From: Desulforhopalus singaporensis
GTDB lineage: Bacteria; Desulfobacterota; Desulfobulbia; Desulfobulbales; Desulfocapsaceae
Direction: 5' to 3'
Assembly (NCBI RefSeq): GCF_900104445.1
Contig: NZ_FNJI01000005.1
Span: 1 to 64,000, forward strand
DNA: 64,000 bases
This document shows, one piece after another, positions 62,657-64,000 of this stretch. The position numbers and the translations under genes were made by a program. The first letter of the stretch is position 1. The number at the start of each line of letters is the position of its first letter. The notes under the pieces are model-generated. The model made no database searches. It was given only the letters and a program-made list of their open reading frames with translations, and was not told the DNA's origin.

Positions 62657-63714
62657 TGGATTCTCTTTTTATTCCACAGCCGGATACAATACCTGTAGCC
62701 TGGGGTTGGTTCCAGTTTCTTTTGCTGTTGACTTTTCCCCTTCATATCCTGGCCATGAACGCCATGGTCGGTGGACTCGCAATCGGTGTGGCCCAGCACC
62801 TGCTCGGCGGCAGGGTGCGGCACCAGATGGCGCACCGTATCGCCGTTGCCCTTCCTCTGGTCATCGCCTTTGTCGTCAATTTCGGGGTGGCGCCACTCCT
62901 GTTTCTCCAGGTTCTCTACGGCCAGTATGCCTATTCCAGCTCGATCCTGATGGGAAGCTACTGGATTCTGGTTGTTCCGGTTCTCATTATCGGCTATTAC
63001 GGCGCGTATTTCTATGACTTCAGGTTTGCATCTCTTGGCTCTTTTGGTCCTCTTATCGGACTGGTCGTCTTGATTCTGCTGCTGTCGATCGGGTTTATGT
63101 TTTCCAACAATATGTTGCTGATGACCCTGCCGGAAAGATTCAGTGAATATTTCAGCCACCGCGGCGGGACGTTGCTCAGCTGGAGGGAAACCGAATTCTG
63201 GCCCCGGTATCTGCATATGATGACGGGTGCTGTGGCAATCGGCGGTATCTTTGTGGGGTTGTTGGGAAAAATAAGAAAGGTCGACAATGAGGAGCTGGCC
63301 GCTCACAGTGAAAAACTCGGCCTTAGAATCTTTGCACTGGCAACGGTTGTCAACATCTCCATCGGGACCTGGTACCTGTTCTCATTGCCCGAACCGCAGG
63401 CCAATTTCTTTATGGGGGCCAGTATCGGCGCGACCTGCACTCTGGGGATCGGTATCATCCTGGGGTTGGCCGCCCTCTCTTTGGCCTTTGCCGGAAAATT
63501 CTGGTTTACGCTGGGCCTGGCGGTAGCGCTTGTCGTCGACATGACACTGGTCAGAAGCTGGTTGCGTGCAAGTTATCTGGAAAATTTCTTTCACCCGGCC
63601 CAGCTCCAGATGGTACAACAATATTCGCCGCTGCTGTTTTTTCTGGTCATTCTCGCAATCGGTCTCGCCTGCATCTGGTGGCTCTTGAAAGAGGCGTGGG
63701 AGGCGATGTCCTGA
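62653..63714 (+). CDS. Second CydA-like membrane subunit of the bd-type oxidase
   Basis: A 353-residue membrane protein of about nine helices and no haem c motif. It starts inside the preceding stop (ATGATGG). The first helices (FQFLLLLTFPLHILAMNAMVGGLAIGV) carry a histidine in a CydA-like position. FGVAPLLFLQVLYGQYAYSSSILMGSYWILVVPVLIIGYYGAYFYD resembles CydA helices, and RYLHMMTGAVAIGG offers another ligand histidine. It is not CydB by sequence pattern. It therefore probably forms a CydA-CydA'-like heterodimer with the fused cytochrome upstream, as described for some members of the bd superfamily. Confidence 0.8.
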   Translation: MMDSLFIPQPDTIPVAWGWFQFLLLLTFPLHILAMNAMVGGLAIGVAQHLLGGRVRHQMAHRIAVALPLVIAFVVNFGVAPLLFLQVLYGQYAYSSSILMGSYWILVVPVLIIGYYGAYFYDFRFASLGSFGPLIGLVVLILLLSIGFMFSNNMLLMTLPERFSEYFSHRGGTLLSWRETEFWPRYLHMMTGAVAIGGIFVGLLGKIRKVDNEELAAHSEKLGLRIFALATVVNISIGTWYLFSLPEPQANFFMGASIGATCTLGIGIILGLAALSLAFAGKFWFTLGLAVALVVDMTLVRSWLRASYLENFFHPAQLQMVQQYSPLLFFLVILAIGLACIWWLLKEAWEAMS

Positions 63715-63803
63715 CTATTGCAGGTGCCGGGCCACGCTCGCCGGCAGCTGCAGCTGTGCCGGGAGCGGTGGTGGGCTGAGCCCGGCTGCGAAAACAGTGC
63801 TGG

Positions 63804-64000
63804 CTACAGGGTTTCAGAGAGAAACTGCAGCAGCCTCTGCCATGACTTCCGGTCGGCGTCTTTATGGTATCTTTCCGACCCGAAAACAGTGAAAGCATGC
63901 GGGGCTCCTCCGTAACTTATCATCTCGTGGTCAAGGTCGTTTTGTTCCAGCTGGTCTGCCAGTTCCGCAAACTGTTCCATGGTGACGCTCTGATCGGCTG
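63804..64000 (-). CDS. Dienelactone hydrolase family protein, C-terminal fragment
   Basis: The window ends inside this gene. The visible 64 residues (ADQSVTMEQFAELADQLEQN, then DLDHEMISYGGAPHAFTVFG, ending SWQRLLQFLSETL and TAG) match the end of dienelactone hydrolase-type alpha/beta hydrolases. The catalytic histidine is in GGAPHAF. The substrate and the N-terminal nucleophile region lie outside the window. Confidence 0.85.
   Translation of the reverse strand, partial: ADQSVTMEQFAELADQLEQNDLDHEMISYGGAPHAFTVFGSERYHKDADRKSWQRLLQFLSETL

Noticed and set aside
63741-63763. GC-rich palindrome between the bd-type oxidase and the hydrolase
   Set aside because: It can fold, but there is no T-run on either strand, so a terminator call is not supported.
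1-64000. CRISPR arrays, tRNA or rRNA genes, insertion sequences, prophage
   Set aside because: I found no regularly spaced repeats, transposase or integrase genes, or recognisable RNA genes. tRNA absence was judged by eye only; a tRNAscan run would settle it.

Overview
The window reads as a chromosomal segment from a Gram-negative anaerobe, most likely a Desulfobacterota (deltaproteobacterial, sulfate-reducer-like) lineage. The reasons are a glycyl radical enzyme with its activase, a tungsten aldehyde:ferredoxin oxidoreductase, acyl-CoA/CoA-transferase metabolism, several sigma-54 activators, a full psp operon, a large NAD-glutamate dehydrogenase and a cytochrome-c-fused bd-type oxidase. This placement is inference: no rRNA is present. 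I see no tRNA, CRISPR array, insertion sequence or phage gene.

Layout. 1-159 is the tail of an RND exporter. 0.6-4.4 kb holds a dienoyl-CoA-reductase-like flavoenzyme and an acyl-CoA dehydrogenase. 4.6-9.7 kb (minus) holds a glycyl radical enzyme, its radical-SAM activase and a CurA-type reductase. 10.2-14 kb holds a MetE/UROD-like protein, an orphan XdhC and an EamA transporter. 14.3-17.5 kb is an operon of a methylisocitrate-lyase-like enzyme, a class III CoA transferase and an HMG-CoA-lyase-like enzyme, behind a 42-bp region with perfect 12-bp inverted arms. 17.7-19.9 kb encodes a PlsY-like acyltransferase and an acetyltransferase-aminotransferase fusion. 21.6-26.1 kb has an LtaS/OpgB-like phosphoglycerol transferase converging on a GH17-GT2 beta-glucan synthase interrupted by one in-frame TAG. 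26.6-30.6 kb has glycerate kinase and a GNAT/C39-peptidase plus RimK-like ATP-grasp pair. 31.1-32.2 kb is a decayed chimera of a PAS protein and an acyl-CoA synthetase. 32.9-34.1 kb is an HPP/CBS pair. 34.8-38.6 kb is a ZraSR-like two-component system with a ZraP-like target behind a sigma-54 promoter. 39-43.7 kb has a cytochrome c, two small proteins of uncertain role and glutamate dehydrogenase.

44.6-50.8 kb is the most coherent candidate new system: a TetR regulator, a putrescine-type aminotransferase, a tungsten aldehyde oxidoreductase, a MoaD-like protein and an NhaC-family transporter. Three copies of one 22-bp imperfect palindrome flank the regulator and precede the aminotransferase. 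I infer ferredoxin-linked catabolism of an amine through its aldehyde, controlled by this TetR.

50.9-64 kb holds a PAS/sigma-54 activator, a K+ channel, a non-pyrrolysine MttB-family methyltransferase, an unknown protein and a PilZ protein. These are followed by pspABC with divergent pspF, aroE, a two-gene bd-type oxidase whose CydA-like subunit carries three c-type haem motifs, and the end of a dienelactone hydrolase. Start codons were moved to ribosome-binding sites where the longest frame was implausible.
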